From Pseudomonadota bacterium (GTDB lineage: Bacteria; Pseudomonadota; Gammaproteobacteria; Burkholderiales; Ferrovaceae): a stretch of 8,307 nt of DNA. Made by a program: the position numbers and the translations under genes. Under the pieces are notes generated by a model. That model had not been told where the DNA came from and made no database searches. It worked only from the letters and a program-made list of their open reading frames with translations. Where the stretch lies: contig JAJYQG010000053.1 of NCBI GenBank assembly GCA_021794775.1, forward strand, positions 1 to 8,307, given 5' to 3'. This document shows, piece after piece, positions 1 through 7,015 of the stretch (positions within the stretch are counted from its first letter, which is position 1; every line of letters begins with the position of its first letter).

Positions 1-2062
1 ATGTGGACACACGCACACCAAGGGGGCTCTTGATCCCGGTGGCCAGCATGTCGAGACGATTGCGTATGGGCGGTACCCACAAATTGGTCAAACCCGGCAC
101 ACGGACCACCCGGTCCAGTTCGGACACCAGCTTTGGCATGGTCATACCAGGACGCCAGGATTTTCTTGGCTTGAAACTCACCGTCGTCTCAAACATCTCC
201 AGGGGCGCAGGATCCGTCGCCGTTTCAGCGCGCCCTGCTTTGCCAAAAACCCGCGCCACTTCGGGCACCGAACGAATCAAACGGTCGCTCTGCTGGAGCA
301 ATTCAGCCGCCTTGGCCGCCGACAGACCTGGCATCGCTGAGGGCATATACAGGATGGTCCCTTCATCCATGGCCGGAAGAAACTCTCCGCCGAGGTGCTT
401 CAGGGGCCAGACCGTGCTCACCAGAACCAACGACCCGGCGCCAATGACTGCCCACGGATGGCGCAGCGCCCATGTCAACAAAGGCTGATAGAGATCGATC
501 AACCATCGGTTGAGTGGATTGGAGCGCTCAGGCAGGATGGGGCCCCGTATCCAGTATCCCATCAACACCGGGACCAGCGTCACCGCCAAAGCAGCCGCTC
601 CCGCCATAGCATAGCTTTTCGTGTAAGCCAACGGGATAAACAACCTGCCTTCCTGGGCTTCCAGCATCAAGACGGGAAGAAATGAGAACATGATGATCAG
701 AAGACTGAAAAACAGGGAGGGGCCTACTTCCACGGCGGCTTCGGTGACCACGCGCCAGCGTTCCTCCCCGTTCAGTTTTCGTTGTGGGTGCTCCCTTTGC
801 CAGAACTCGATCTTCTTATGGGCATTCTCGATCATGACCACCGCCGCATCCACCATGGCACCTACCGCGATGGCGACCCCCCCCAGCGACATGATGTTGG
901 CGTTGATGCCCTGCTGATGCATGGCGACCAAGGCCACCAGAACCCCCAGAGGGAGGGAGACCATCACCACCAGCGCCGAGCGCCAACGCCCCAGGAACAA
1001 ACCGCATACCAACGCCACCACGACAAACTCTTCCGCCAGCTTATACTCCAGGGTATGGAGGGCACGCTGAATAAGAAGGCTGCGATCGTAGGTTGTCACG
1101 ACCTCCACCCCCTCAGGAAGTCCGGCCTTCAGGGATTCCAGCTTCGCGCGTACCGCCCTGATGGCCTCGTCGGCATTTTTGCCCGAGCGCAAGACGATCA
1201 CCCCACCAGCCACTTCCCCCTGACCATCCAGTTCGGCAATCCCCTGACGCAGGGCTGGCCCCATTCGGATACGCGCCACATCTCCCAACATAACAGGGGT
1301 ACCGGATGGCGAAACCTGCAGCGGAATCTGACGAAAATCCTCCAACGATTCCAGGTAACCGGTAGCCCGCACCATGTAGGATGCCTCCCCCTGCTCAACA
1401 ACAGAGCCCCCGGCTTCCTGATTGCCGTGGCGCAACGCCGCCACGATCTGCCCTGCCGTGACGCGGTAAGCCGCCATACGCGCCGGATCGGGAATCACCT
1501 GATACTCACGCACCATCCCGCCCAACGAAGCAACCTCGGCAACATTGGGCACGCTTTTCAATTCATACTTGAGAAACCAGTCCTGCAGAGCACGCAATTC
1601 ACCCAGATCATGGTGCCCCCGTCGATCCACCAACGCATATTCATAAATCCAACCCACGCCCGTGGCATCCGGCCCCAACGTCGGGCGTGCTGCGGCAGGC
1701 AATTTCCCTTGCACCTGGTTCAGATATTCCAGAACACGAGAGCGCGCCCAATACAGATCGGTGCCATCCTGGAATATCACATACACATACGAATCGCCAA
1801 AGAACGAATAACCCCTGACAACACGAGCGCCGGGAACCGACATCATCAACGTCGTCAGAGGATAAGTAACCTGATTTTCGACGACCCCTGGCGCTTGCCC
1901 TGGAAAGGATGTGCGAATGATGACTTGCACATCCGACAGATCCGGCAAGGCATCCACCGCCGTGTCGCGCACGGCAAAACCACCCCAGAGCGCCAACACC
2001 AAGACGCCCATCATGATCAGAACGCGGTTATGCACCGACCAGCGAATCAACTGCGCGATCAT
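1..2062 (-). CDS. cusA: CusA-type Cu(I)/Ag(I) RND efflux transporter, N-terminal 687 residues (C-terminus beyond left edge)
   Basis: This is the inner-membrane, proton-driven pump of a CusCBA tripartite complex, which exports monovalent copper and silver. The reading frame is open from the ATG at 2062 to base 1, giving 687 codons out of roughly 1,040-1,050 usual for the family. A first membrane helix lies near residues 14-32, followed by the periplasmic pore domain. The transmembrane block contains [15 protein letters not shown], in which D405 is the expected proton-relay aspartate. The substrate methionines of CusA are all present: M573 in [11 protein letters not shown]623 in APLEMFETT and M672 in [11 protein letters not shown]391, M403 and M410, also part of the methionine relay, are conserved. 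The numbering matches what I recall of E. coli CusA, so the region up to residue 672 appears essentially ungapped. The start overlaps the cusB stop by 4 bases (ATGA), with GGAG at 2073-2076 upstream. These methionines make a Zn/Co/Cd (CzcA) role unlikely. Confidence 0.97.
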   Translation of the reverse strand, partial: MIAQLIRWSVHNRVLIMMGVLVLALWGGFAVRDTAVDALPDLSDVQVIIRTSFPGQAPGVVENQVTYPLTTLMMSVPGARVVRGYSFFGDSYVYVIFQDGTDLYWARSRVLEYLNQVQGKLPAAARPTLGPDATGVGWIYEYALVDRRGHHDLGELRALQDWFLKYELKSVPNVAEVASLGGMVREYQVIPDPARMAAYRVTAGQIVAALRHGNQEAGGSVVEQGEASYMVRATGYLESLEDFRQIPLQVSPSGTPVMLGDVARIRMGPALRQGIAELDGQGEVAGGVIVLRSGKNADEAIRAVRAKLESLKAGLPEGVEVVTTYDRSLLIQRALHTLEYKLAEEFVVVALVCGLFLGRWRSALVVMVSLPLGVLVALVAMHQQGINANIMSLGGVAIAVGAMVDAAVVMIENAHKKIEFWQREHPQRKLNGEERWRVVTEAAVEVGPSLFFSLLIIMFSFLPVLMLEAQEGRLFIPLAYTKSYAMAGAAALAVTLVPVLMGYWIRGPILPERSNPLNRWLIDLYQPLLTWALRHPWAVIGAGSLVLVSTVWPLKHLGGEFLPAMDEGTILYMPSAMPGLSAAKAAELLQQSDRLIRSVPEVARVFGKAGRAETATDPAPLEMFETTVSFKPRKSWRPGMTMPKLVSELDRVVRVPGLTNLWVPPIRNRLDMLATGIKSPLGVRVST

Positions 2063-3294
2063 GGGGTTACCGCTCCGTTCATGCGCATCAAGACACCTTT
2101 CAGGCTTGCCTCCGAATCGATCAGGAATTCGCCCGAAACCACCACCCGATCGCCTTCCTTCAGCCCATCCAGAACTTCCACCTTGCCCTGCCCACGGCCA
2201 CCGATCCGCACTTCAAGCGGCAAGAAATGCCCCTCTTTTTCAGCCAGAATCACCCGGTTCTTCCCTCCCACCGTCATCACAGCTTCTTCCGGAAGCAACA
2301 ACTGTTCTGCCCCACCGTGGGTCGGAAACAAACGCACGTCGGCATACATCCCCGGACGCCATTTACCCGCAGGATTTGGAATCTCGATACGTGCCCGCAC
2401 GGTGCGCGTCTCCTTGCCCACTTCGGGAAGAATGGCCTGAACGACCCCATGATAAAGGGCTGAATCCCCCGCAAACCGAATCTCCGCCCCATCTCCAACC
2501 GCCATACCGAAACTTTGCGCTTGAGGAACCTCCACCTCCAGCCACAAGTTTTCCAACCCATTGATACGCGCCAACGTTTGACCCGGCAACAGCGTCATGC
2601 CTGCGCGCACCCCAAGTTCCAGCAGTACCCCGGCACGGTCTGTCCCCAACGTGAACACCGCTTGAGGCACAAGCGTTCTTTGCAGCCGACCAACTTCTTC
2701 AGGAGGCATGCCCAGCTGATACAGCCGTTGATACGCCGCTTCCACCAGCGCTGTTTCCCCTGACTTGCGCAAGGCCAGATACTCAAGCTGGGCACCGTAC
2801 CACTCGGGCATACGAAGATCGACCAACCGGTCACCCTTTGCCAGCACGTCCTGGGGAGAACGGTCGTACACCTTCTCGACGAACCCCGCAGCACGCGCTT
2901 GAACGATAGAAACCAAGCGGTCGTTGAGGCTCAACACGGCGGTCGCCGCCACGACCGGCTGCAAACGGCCTTTTTCTACCGTCACCTGCCTGACCCCCAG
3001 GTTCTGGGTCAAGGCCGGATCGATGCGAACCCCTTCGACCACCGTCGGGACACCGGATTGCGCCATCATGGGGACAAGTTCCATGTCCATGAAAGGCGAC
3101 TTGCCGGGCTTGTCGAAGTGCTGGTCCGGCTTCATGGGATCGTACCAGTACAACACCTGCTGTTTCGTACCGGCACCCGTTGCAACCCGGCCCGCCACCT
3201 CATGCTGGGGCTCGGCTCGGTGTCCAAAACCATAGCCCAACATCAGGCACAACAACACCAACACCGCCAGTCCAACCACTCTTTTGCCCATCAT
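2059..3294 (-). CDS. cusB: CusB-type periplasmic adaptor (membrane fusion protein) of the Cu/Ag efflux pump
   Basis: This adaptor of 411 residues links the RND pump to the outer-membrane channel and hands metal to the pump. Residues 4-22 form a hydrophobic N-terminal anchor or signal. It has no good lipobox, since the residue before C16 is Leu. Residues 48-77 are the heavy-metal-binding segment of CusB (YWYDPM, then [15 protein letters not shown]). Its M54, M69 and M71 correspond to the three Cu(I)/Ag(I)-binding methionines of E. coli CusB. The lipoyl/hairpin region follows ([13 protein letters not shown] onward), then the beta-barrel and membrane-proximal domains, ending in [14 protein letters not shown], which is typical of CusB. 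No CusF domain is fused to the C-terminus. I chose the ATG at 3294 over one at 3324 because it makes a 4-base ATGA overlap with the cusC stop and has GAGGG at 3301-3305, six bases upstream. The other start would lie 30 codons' worth of bases further inside cusC and has no comparable site. Confidence 0.96.
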   Translation of the reverse strand: MMGKRVVGLAVLVLLCLMLGYGFGHRAEPQHEVAGRVATGAGTKQQVLYWYDPMKPDQHFDKPGKSPFMDMELVPMMAQSGVPTVVEGVRIDPALTQNLGVRQVTVEKGRLQPVVAATAVLSLNDRLVSIVQARAAGFVEKVYDRSPQDVLAKGDRLVDLRMPEWYGAQLEYLALRKSGETALVEAAYQRLYQLGMPPEEVGRLQRTLVPQAVFTLGTDRAGVLLELGVRAGMTLLPGQTLARINGLENLWLEVEVPQAQSFGMAVGDGAEIRFAGDSALYHGVVQAILPEVGKETRTVRARIEIPNPAGKWRPGMYADVRLFPTHGGAEQLLLPEEAVMTVGGKNRVILAEKEGHFLPLEVRIGGRGQGKVEVLDGLKEGDRVVVSGEFLIDSEASLKGVLMRMNGAVTP

Positions 3295-4541
3295 GGCTTG
3301 CCCTCGCTGGTCACATAACGCCATTCGGCATCGACCAAACTGCGTTTTTCTTCAAGGTCGATCCGTCTCATACGAGCCAGCAGCAGGTCGCGTCGAGCCA
3401 TCAAAACCGCCTCCAGATCTTCCTGTCCTGCGCGGTATCCGGCCTGGGCCGTGCGAACACGCTCCTGTTTCAAAGGCAACCACTCCCGATCCATGCGCTC
3501 CATTTCACGGGCATACAACGCTGCATTGGCCAGAAGATTCTCGACTTCTTCTGTATGTTGGCGCGCCACAGCTTCCCTTTTCGCCCTCACCCGATCGAGA
3601 TCCTGTTGCCGCGCCGCGATTTGGGGGTCTTGCCTCGATTGGGTCAACACCGGCAACGCAAAAGTAAACTGCACCGAGACCATATCGCCAAAAGATGGAG
3701 GCCGGTGCTCATAATCCACTTCCATACCCCAGTCAGAGCGCTTTCCCGCCCTGGCCATATCGACAGCAGCTTGCGCTTCGGCTTCTCTGGCCCGCAGCAC
3801 CGCAAGGTCTGGATGATCGGCGAGCCCAGGCGACCCATGCCCAGCGGAGGCAAGATACGGTGGAAGAGGCCCTGTCACCGGTTCGCTGGCCGCTTCGCGC
3901 CCGACCCATCGTGACAGAGACGAACGATCGGCCCGCTCATCGCGCTCCAGTTCATCCCGGCGATCGCTCAGCTCGGCTTGAATCTGACGAACGCGTTGCA
4001 CATCGGCATCGACTCCTTTGCGCCCCGTGGATAACGCCACCTCCAACGCCGACCGTTGCAACCGGCTTTCCGCGTCCAATTGATCCAGTAGAGATTTTCT
4101 CTGGTTGACAAAATAAAGTTTGAGCCAGGCTATCAACGTGTCACGACGCACCGAAAAACGAACCATGGAACCTTCACGCCGGGTTCGCTCAATATTGGCA
4201 TCGGCCATCTGGCGCGCTGCAGCGCGCTTATCCCCATTGGTGACGGACTGAGCGATGCCTATCCGCTGCATCGTCATGAAATCGCGGTTGGGATTCCATG
4301 CCTCACTTCCCTGAACGGGCAAATTATCAACCCCGGTCACCAACTGGGGGTCCGGCAGCTCGCCCGCTGACACGCGGTCAGATTTGGCTGCCGCCAGAGC
4401 ATGTTCCTGTTCCTCAAGCTCCGGAGCGTGACGCTCCGACTGACGCAACGCTTCCTGCCAAGTCAACGCATAGCTGGACATGGGCAACAAAACGATGCCC
4501 AGCCACGCCATCCGCCATGCAACATATCCTCTGAAAGTCAT
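3291..4541 (-). CDS. cusC: TolC-family outer-membrane channel of the Cu/Ag efflux pump (CusC/CzcC-like)
   Basis: This protein of 416 residues is predicted to form the trimeric outer-membrane exit duct for the CusBA complex. Residues 1-25 look like a signal peptide with a hydrophobic core (WLGIVLLP) and a likely signal peptidase I site after SYA. The mature part is long, charged and helical, with the two-fold repeat expected of outer-membrane efflux proteins. Strand-like segments occur near LPDPQLVTGVDNLP and again near WGMEVDYEHRPPSFGDMVSVQF, each followed by heptad-rich helices. E. coli CusC is a lipoprotein with a Cys at its mature N-terminus. There is no lipobox Cys here, so this channel is probably not acylated and resembles the CzcC type in that respect. 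The ATG at 4541 is chosen because GGGAG lies at 4547-4551, five bases upstream. An in-frame ATG at 4586 would add 15 residues ahead of the signal peptide. The stop overlaps the cusB start by 4 bases. The family call is secure; the symbol rests mainly on its neighbours. Confidence 0.92.
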   Translation of the reverse strand: MTFRGYVAWRMAWLGIVLLPMSSYALTWQEALRQSERHAPELEEQEHALAAAKSDRVSAGELPDPQLVTGVDNLPVQGSEAWNPNRDFMTMQRIGIAQSVTNGDKRAAARQMADANIERTRREGSMVRFSVRRDTLIAWLKLYFVNQRKSLLDQLDAESRLQRSALEVALSTGRKGVDADVQRVRQIQAELSDRRDELERDERADRSSLSRWVGREAASEPVTGPLPPYLASAGHGSPGLADHPDLAVLRAREAEAQAAVDMARAGKRSDWGMEVDYEHRPPSFGDMVSVQFTFALPVLTQSRQDPQIAARQQDLDRVRAKREAVARQHTEEVENLLANAALYAREMERMDREWLPLKQERVRTAQAGYRAGQEDLEAVLMARRDLLLARMRRIDLEEKRSLVDAEWRYVTSEGKP

Positions 4542-4546
4542 GATCG

Positions 4547-4551
4547 CTCCC
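4547..4551 (-). promoter_or_regulatory. Ribosome binding site that sets the cusC start
   Basis: The minus strand reads GGGAG followed by CGATC and then ATG at 4541. This is the strongest Shine-Dalgarno in the metal operon. It rules out the upstream in-frame ATG at 4586, which would put 15 extra residues before the signal peptide. Confidence 0.8.
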
Positions 4552-4575
4552 GCACCATCAACCTCGAATCCACCG

Positions 4576-4589
4576 GGCATGTCCATGCC
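4576..4589. repeat. Perfect 6-2-6 inverted repeat between the small gene and cusC
   Basis: GGCATG, a 2-base centre, then CATGCC form a perfect dyad in the 80-base gap (4542-4621), 35 bases upstream of the cusC ATG. The 2-base centre is too tight for a stable RNA hairpin, so a protein-binding site is a more natural reading than a terminator. The flanking bases do not extend the symmetry. It is short and may be chance. I do not recognise it as a CusR or CueR box. Confidence 0.3.
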
Positions 4590-4621
4590 GATGGCTCAGT
4601 CAACGCATCACGAAGCAGAGA

Positions 4622-5026
4622 TCAAATCCGGAAAACCCGGAAGGTCAGTCTCAGAGGGGGGGAAAGAAAGGGATGGGGCGTTCGTAAAACCGGATGACGC
4701 GACGCCGAAGAGGTCAAGCTTCCGATGCCACGGGGTTTCGGCCATTCAAACAGGGCAACCAGTTGGGGAGCGGAAGGACCCGCAGGAAAAGCAGACGGTA
4801 CATGCTGAGGATCCTGCTTGCAGTGGGCCAGGCACAGCGGGGAAGGATTGTGACCGGTGGACACCTCGTCCTGACACGACACCATACTGCCAGCGATCAT
4901 ACCCGACATCGGCGACATCACCTTGGCGTGATCCTTTTCGCACGCATGAGCCGACATCAGGAACTGGCCCAACACCAGCATGATCCCGCATAACCACGTC
5001 ACCCCGATGCGCCACGTTTTCGCCAT
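4622..5026 (-). CDS. Small secreted Met/Cys/His-rich protein leading the copper efflux operon, function unknown
   Basis: This is a predicted 134-residue exported protein and the first gene of the metal operon. Residues 1-28 look like a signal peptide (hydrophobic core around residues 11-24, likely cut after SAHA). The mature part carries possible metal ligands. These are M37, M40 and M43 spaced as MxxMxxM, then M48, Cys at 29, 51, 65 and 69 including a CLAHC motif, and His at 33, 59, 68, 75, 111 and 118. The tail is proline-rich and ends in an alternating hydrophobic strand (RLTFRVFRI). From memory, small uncharacterised proteins with a CLxHC motif and a similar tail often precede Cus/Czc-type efflux genes; I cannot verify this here. 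A periplasmic copper-binding role, possibly replacing CusF, is inference. The ATG at 5026 places the signal peptide at the N-terminus, though no good ribosome site precedes it. The frame stays open to 5413, but that extension runs antisense into pepA and is not believable. Confidence 0.75.
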   Translation of the reverse strand: MAKTWRIGVTWLCGIMLVLGQFLMSAHACEKDHAKVMSPMSGMIAGSMVSCQDEVSTGHNPSPLCLAHCKQDPQHVPSAFPAGPSAPQLVALFEWPKPRGIGSLTSSASRHPVLRTPHPFLSPPLRLTFRVFRI

Positions 5027-5052
5027 GCCGCGAGTGTAGCAGAAACTCCAGT

Positions 5053-5058
5053 TATAAT
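5053..5058 (+). promoter_or_regulatory. Perfect -10 box (TATAAT) for the pepA-holC-valS operon
   Basis: TATAAT matches the sigma-70 consensus and lies 32 bases before the pepA GTG, which would give a leader of about 25 bases carrying the GGAG ribosome site. The bases before it (AGT) only partly resemble an extended -10 TGn, and the -35 region (around 5030-5035) is poor. Confidence 0.55.
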
Positions 5059-5080
5059 GCGACATTCTTCGTCGTTTCGT

Positions 5081-5084
5081 GGAG
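5081..5084 (+). promoter_or_regulatory. Ribosome binding site that sets the pepA GTG start
   Basis: GGAG is followed by six bases and then GTG at 5091, an ideal spacing. An in-frame GTG at 5079 overlaps this site and has no ribosome site of its own. The protein from 5091 begins MEFS, as PepA proteins do, which settles the start. Confidence 0.8.
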
Positions 5085-5090
5085 TCGCTC

Positions 5091-6581
5091 GTGGAATTTT
5101 CCCTGAAGGTCATCCGTCCCGCCCATACCAAATCCGATTGCCTGGTGATTCCCATCACCCAGGGCCGCTGTCTCACGCCGGCCGCGCTGGTCGTCGAACA
5201 ATCCAGCTCCGGCACGCTGCAACGCCTGCTGAAACAAGGTGATCTCGGCAAGGAAAATGGCAAACTGCTGCTCATTCCCGGCCTTGAAGGCATCGAGGCC
5301 AAACGAATTCTGCTGGTGGAAACGGGCGCCGACCCCCTGAACGACAACCGTTTCCGCGCCATGGTACGCGCCATGACGCAAACATTGGACAACCTGCCCG
5401 TCAAGGAGATCACCTGCGCCCTTGGCGAACTGGAGGTTCCCGGCCGCGATGGGGCCTGGGTACTGGAGCAAATCGTCCTGACCCTGCGTGAAACACGCTA
5501 CCGCATCCCCAAGGAAACCATCGATCCGGCACCGCTGCCTTCCTGGAAGAGCACCATCCTGGTTCCCCCCGTCGGACTGTCCACCAAAATCGCCGAGCCT
5601 CTGGTCGAACGCGCCCAAGCCATCGCCAACGGAACCGATTTGACGCGGGACCTGGGCAATCTGCCCCCCAACCGCTGCACCCCCCAACATCTGGCCGAAA
5701 CAGCCCAATCGCTGGGCAAAACCTGGGATTGCAAAGTCAAGGTACTGGACCGCGATGCCATGGAGAAGCTGGGCATGGGCGCCCTGCTGGCGGTAGCTGC
5801 TGGCAGCCACCGCCCCCCTCAATTCATCATCATGGAATATGCCGGTGGCAAATCCAAGGCCCGTCCTCTGGTGCTGGTCGGCAAGGGCATCACCTTCGAC
5901 ACCGGCGGCATTTCGCTCAAACCGGCGCCCGAGATGGACGAAATGAAATTCGACATGTGCGGCGCGGCCAGTGTGTTGGGGACCATGCGCGCCGTGGCCG
6001 AAATGAAGCTGCCGCTCAACGTGGTGGCCCTCATTCCCACCTGTGAGAACATGCCGGGCGGAGGGGCCACCCGTCCGGGCGATGTGGTCCGCAGCCTGTC
6101 CGGTCAGACCATCGAAATTCTCAACACCGATGCCGAAGGGCGTCTGATCCTCTGCGATGCCCTGACCTATGCCGAGCGCTTCGACCCAACCCTCGTGGTG
6201 GATGTCGCCACCCTCACGGGCGCCTGCGTCATCGCACTGGGCCACGAAGCGGCCGGGTTGATGGCCAACGACGATGGCTTGCGCGCCGAATTGCAGGCCG
6301 CCGGGGATGTCAGCGGAGACCGCGCCTGGCCCTTGCCCCTATGGGAAGACTATCAGGAGGGACTGAAAAGCAACTTTGCCGATATGGCCAACATCGCCGG
6401 GCGCCCAGGCGGTACCATCACCGCCGCCAGTTTTCTGTCGCGCTTCACCAAACGCTACCGCTGGGCCCATCTGGACATCGCCGGTGTCGCCTGGAAAAGC
6501 GGCAAGGAAAAAGGCGCCACTGGCCGTCCCGTACGCCTGCTGTGCCGTTTCCTGATGGATCGTGCCGGATCGAAAGGGTGA
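5091..6581 (+). CDS. pepA: Cytosol leucyl aminopeptidase (peptidase family M17)
   Basis: PepA is a cytoplasmic hexameric metallo-aminopeptidase that removes N-terminal residues, leucine preferred, in peptide turnover. In E. coli it also binds DNA in Xer recombination and carAB control. The protein has 496 residues, close to the 503 of E. coli. The N-terminal alpha/beta domain covers about residues 1-160 and the catalytic domain about 165-490. The two-metal site is intact. VGKGITFDTGGISLKP supplies K265, D270 and catalytic K277, MKFDMCGAA supplies D288, and the family signature NTDAEGRL supplies D347, E349 and R351. These sit five residues below the E. coli numbers as I recall them. SNFADMANIAGRPGG near the C-terminus is also typical. 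The start codon is GTG. The stop overlaps the holC start by 4 bases (GTGA). Whether it keeps the DNA-binding role cannot be told from this. Confidence 0.98.
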   Translation: MEFSLKVIRPAHTKSDCLVIPITQGRCLTPAALVVEQSSSGTLQRLLKQGDLGKENGKLLLIPGLEGIEAKRILLVETGADPLNDNRFRAMVRAMTQTLDNLPVKEITCALGELEVPGRDGAWVLEQIVLTLRETRYRIPKETIDPAPLPSWKSTILVPPVGLSTKIAEPLVERAQAIANGTDLTRDLGNLPPNRCTPQHLAETAQSLGKTWDCKVKVLDRDAMEKLGMGALLAVAAGSHRPPQFIIMEYAGGKSKARPLVLVGKGITFDTGGISLKPAPEMDEMKFDMCGAASVLGTMRAVAEMKLPLNVVALIPTCENMPGGGATRPGDVVRSLSGQTIEILNTDAEGRLILCDALTYAERFDPTLVVDVATLTGACVIALGHEAAGLMANDDGLRAELQAAGDVSGDRAWPLPLWEDYQEGLKSNFADMANIAGRPGGTITAASFLSRFTKRYRWAHLDIAGVAWKSGKEKGATGRPVRLLCRFLMDRAGSKG

Positions 6582-7015
6582 CCCGCATCGATTTCTATAC
6601 CCACGTCGCCGACAAGATCCCGGTGGCGCTGCGACTCACCTGCAAAGCCTGGGCCCAGGGCATGCCGGTGTGGTTGCGGGTGGCGGATGATGACATGGCA
6701 GCGGCCCTCGATCGTCTGCTGTGGACCCACCCTCAGGCCGAGTTCGTGCCCCATTGCCTCTCCGATCATGACTTGGCCCATGAAACCCCCATCGTCATCG
6801 ATGCGCGCGAACAGGAGCCCCGCAGCCACCGCCTGCTGATCAATCTGCGCAGCGACCACCCCGTCTATTTTGCCCGTTTTGAACGCCTGGCCGAAGTCGT
6901 CGGCCTAGCCGACCACGACGTTCTGCCCGCACGGGATCGCTACCGTTTTTACCAGCAGCGCGGTTTTCCGATCACGACCCATAACCTCTCCACGTTCCGG
7001 ACCCAGAACCCATGA
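6578..7015 (+). CDS. holC: DNA polymerase III chi subunit
   Basis: HolC (chi) is the clamp-loader accessory subunit that, with psi, connects the polymerase III holoenzyme to single-stranded DNA-binding protein. The 145-residue length matches the family (147 in E. coli). The start reads TRIDFYTHV, as in chi proteins. The central block [16 protein letters not shown] corresponds to the conserved LDxxLW...FVPH region, and LINLRSDHP and [14 protein letters not shown] match the later conserved blocks. The GTG start at 6578 overlaps the pepA stop as GTGA, and the TGA overlaps the valS ATG as ATGA, so it is probably made by translational coupling. No independent ribosome site is clear. Position between pepA and valS is the usual one in beta- and gammaproteobacteria and strengthens the call for this weakly conserved protein. 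Confidence 0.95.
   Translation: MTRIDFYTHVADKIPVALRLTCKAWAQGMPVWLRVADDDMAAALDRLLWTHPQAEFVPHCLSDHDLAHETPIVIDAREQEPRSHRLLINLRSDHPVYFARFERLAEVVGLADHDVLPARDRYRFYQQRGFPITTHNLSTFRTQNP

Larger units (their letters stand above)
5027..5090. promoter_or_regulatory. Divergent intergenic region between the metal operon and pepA
   Basis: Only 64 bases separate the small metal-operon gene from the pepA start, so both promoters must overlap or one must lie inside a neighbouring gene. On the plus strand there is a perfect TATAAT at 5053-5058. On the minus strand the same bases give TATAAC at 5056-5051, a one-mismatch -10. Neither direction has a recognisable TTGACA-like -35 at a spacing of 16-18, so activator help is plausible. 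I see no CusR-like palindrome and no MerR-type 19-base-spacer promoter. Confidence 0.5.

Noticed and set aside
782..2440. Long plus-strand open frame (552 codons) opposite cusA and cusB
   Set aside because: It runs antisense across two intact, highly conserved genes and their junction. Its product is a His/Gln/Arg/Pro-rich string with no recognisable domain, as expected for a shadow frame in GC-rich coding DNA.
3180..3914. Plus-strand open frame (244 codons) opposite cusB and cusC
   Set aside because: It is a shadow of two conserved minus-strand genes; the product has low-complexity composition and no domain.
4627..4641. Possible terminator hairpin (TCCGG, 5-base loop, CCGGA) at the end of the small gene
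   Set aside because: The stem is only 5 bases and lies within the coding end. On the minus strand it is followed by TTTGATC rather than a T-run, and the downstream genes appear to be co-transcribed.
5059..5088. Possible leader hairpin pairing GCGAC (5059-5063) with GTCGC (5084-5088), touching the pepA ribosome site
   Set aside because: A 5-base stem with a 20-base loop is weak and likely to occur by chance in GC-rich DNA. Nothing else supports a translational switch.
5027..5413. N-terminal extension of the small metal-operon protein up to an ATG at 5413
   Set aside because: The extension is antisense to pepA and crosses the promoter gap. It is Arg/Ser-rich, and would bury the clear signal peptide 129 residues inside the protein.
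5052..6245. Minus-strand open frame (397 codons) opposite pepA
   Set aside because: The product is biased in Gly, His and Gln with no recognisable domain, and the opposite strand encodes a complete PepA with all catalytic residues.
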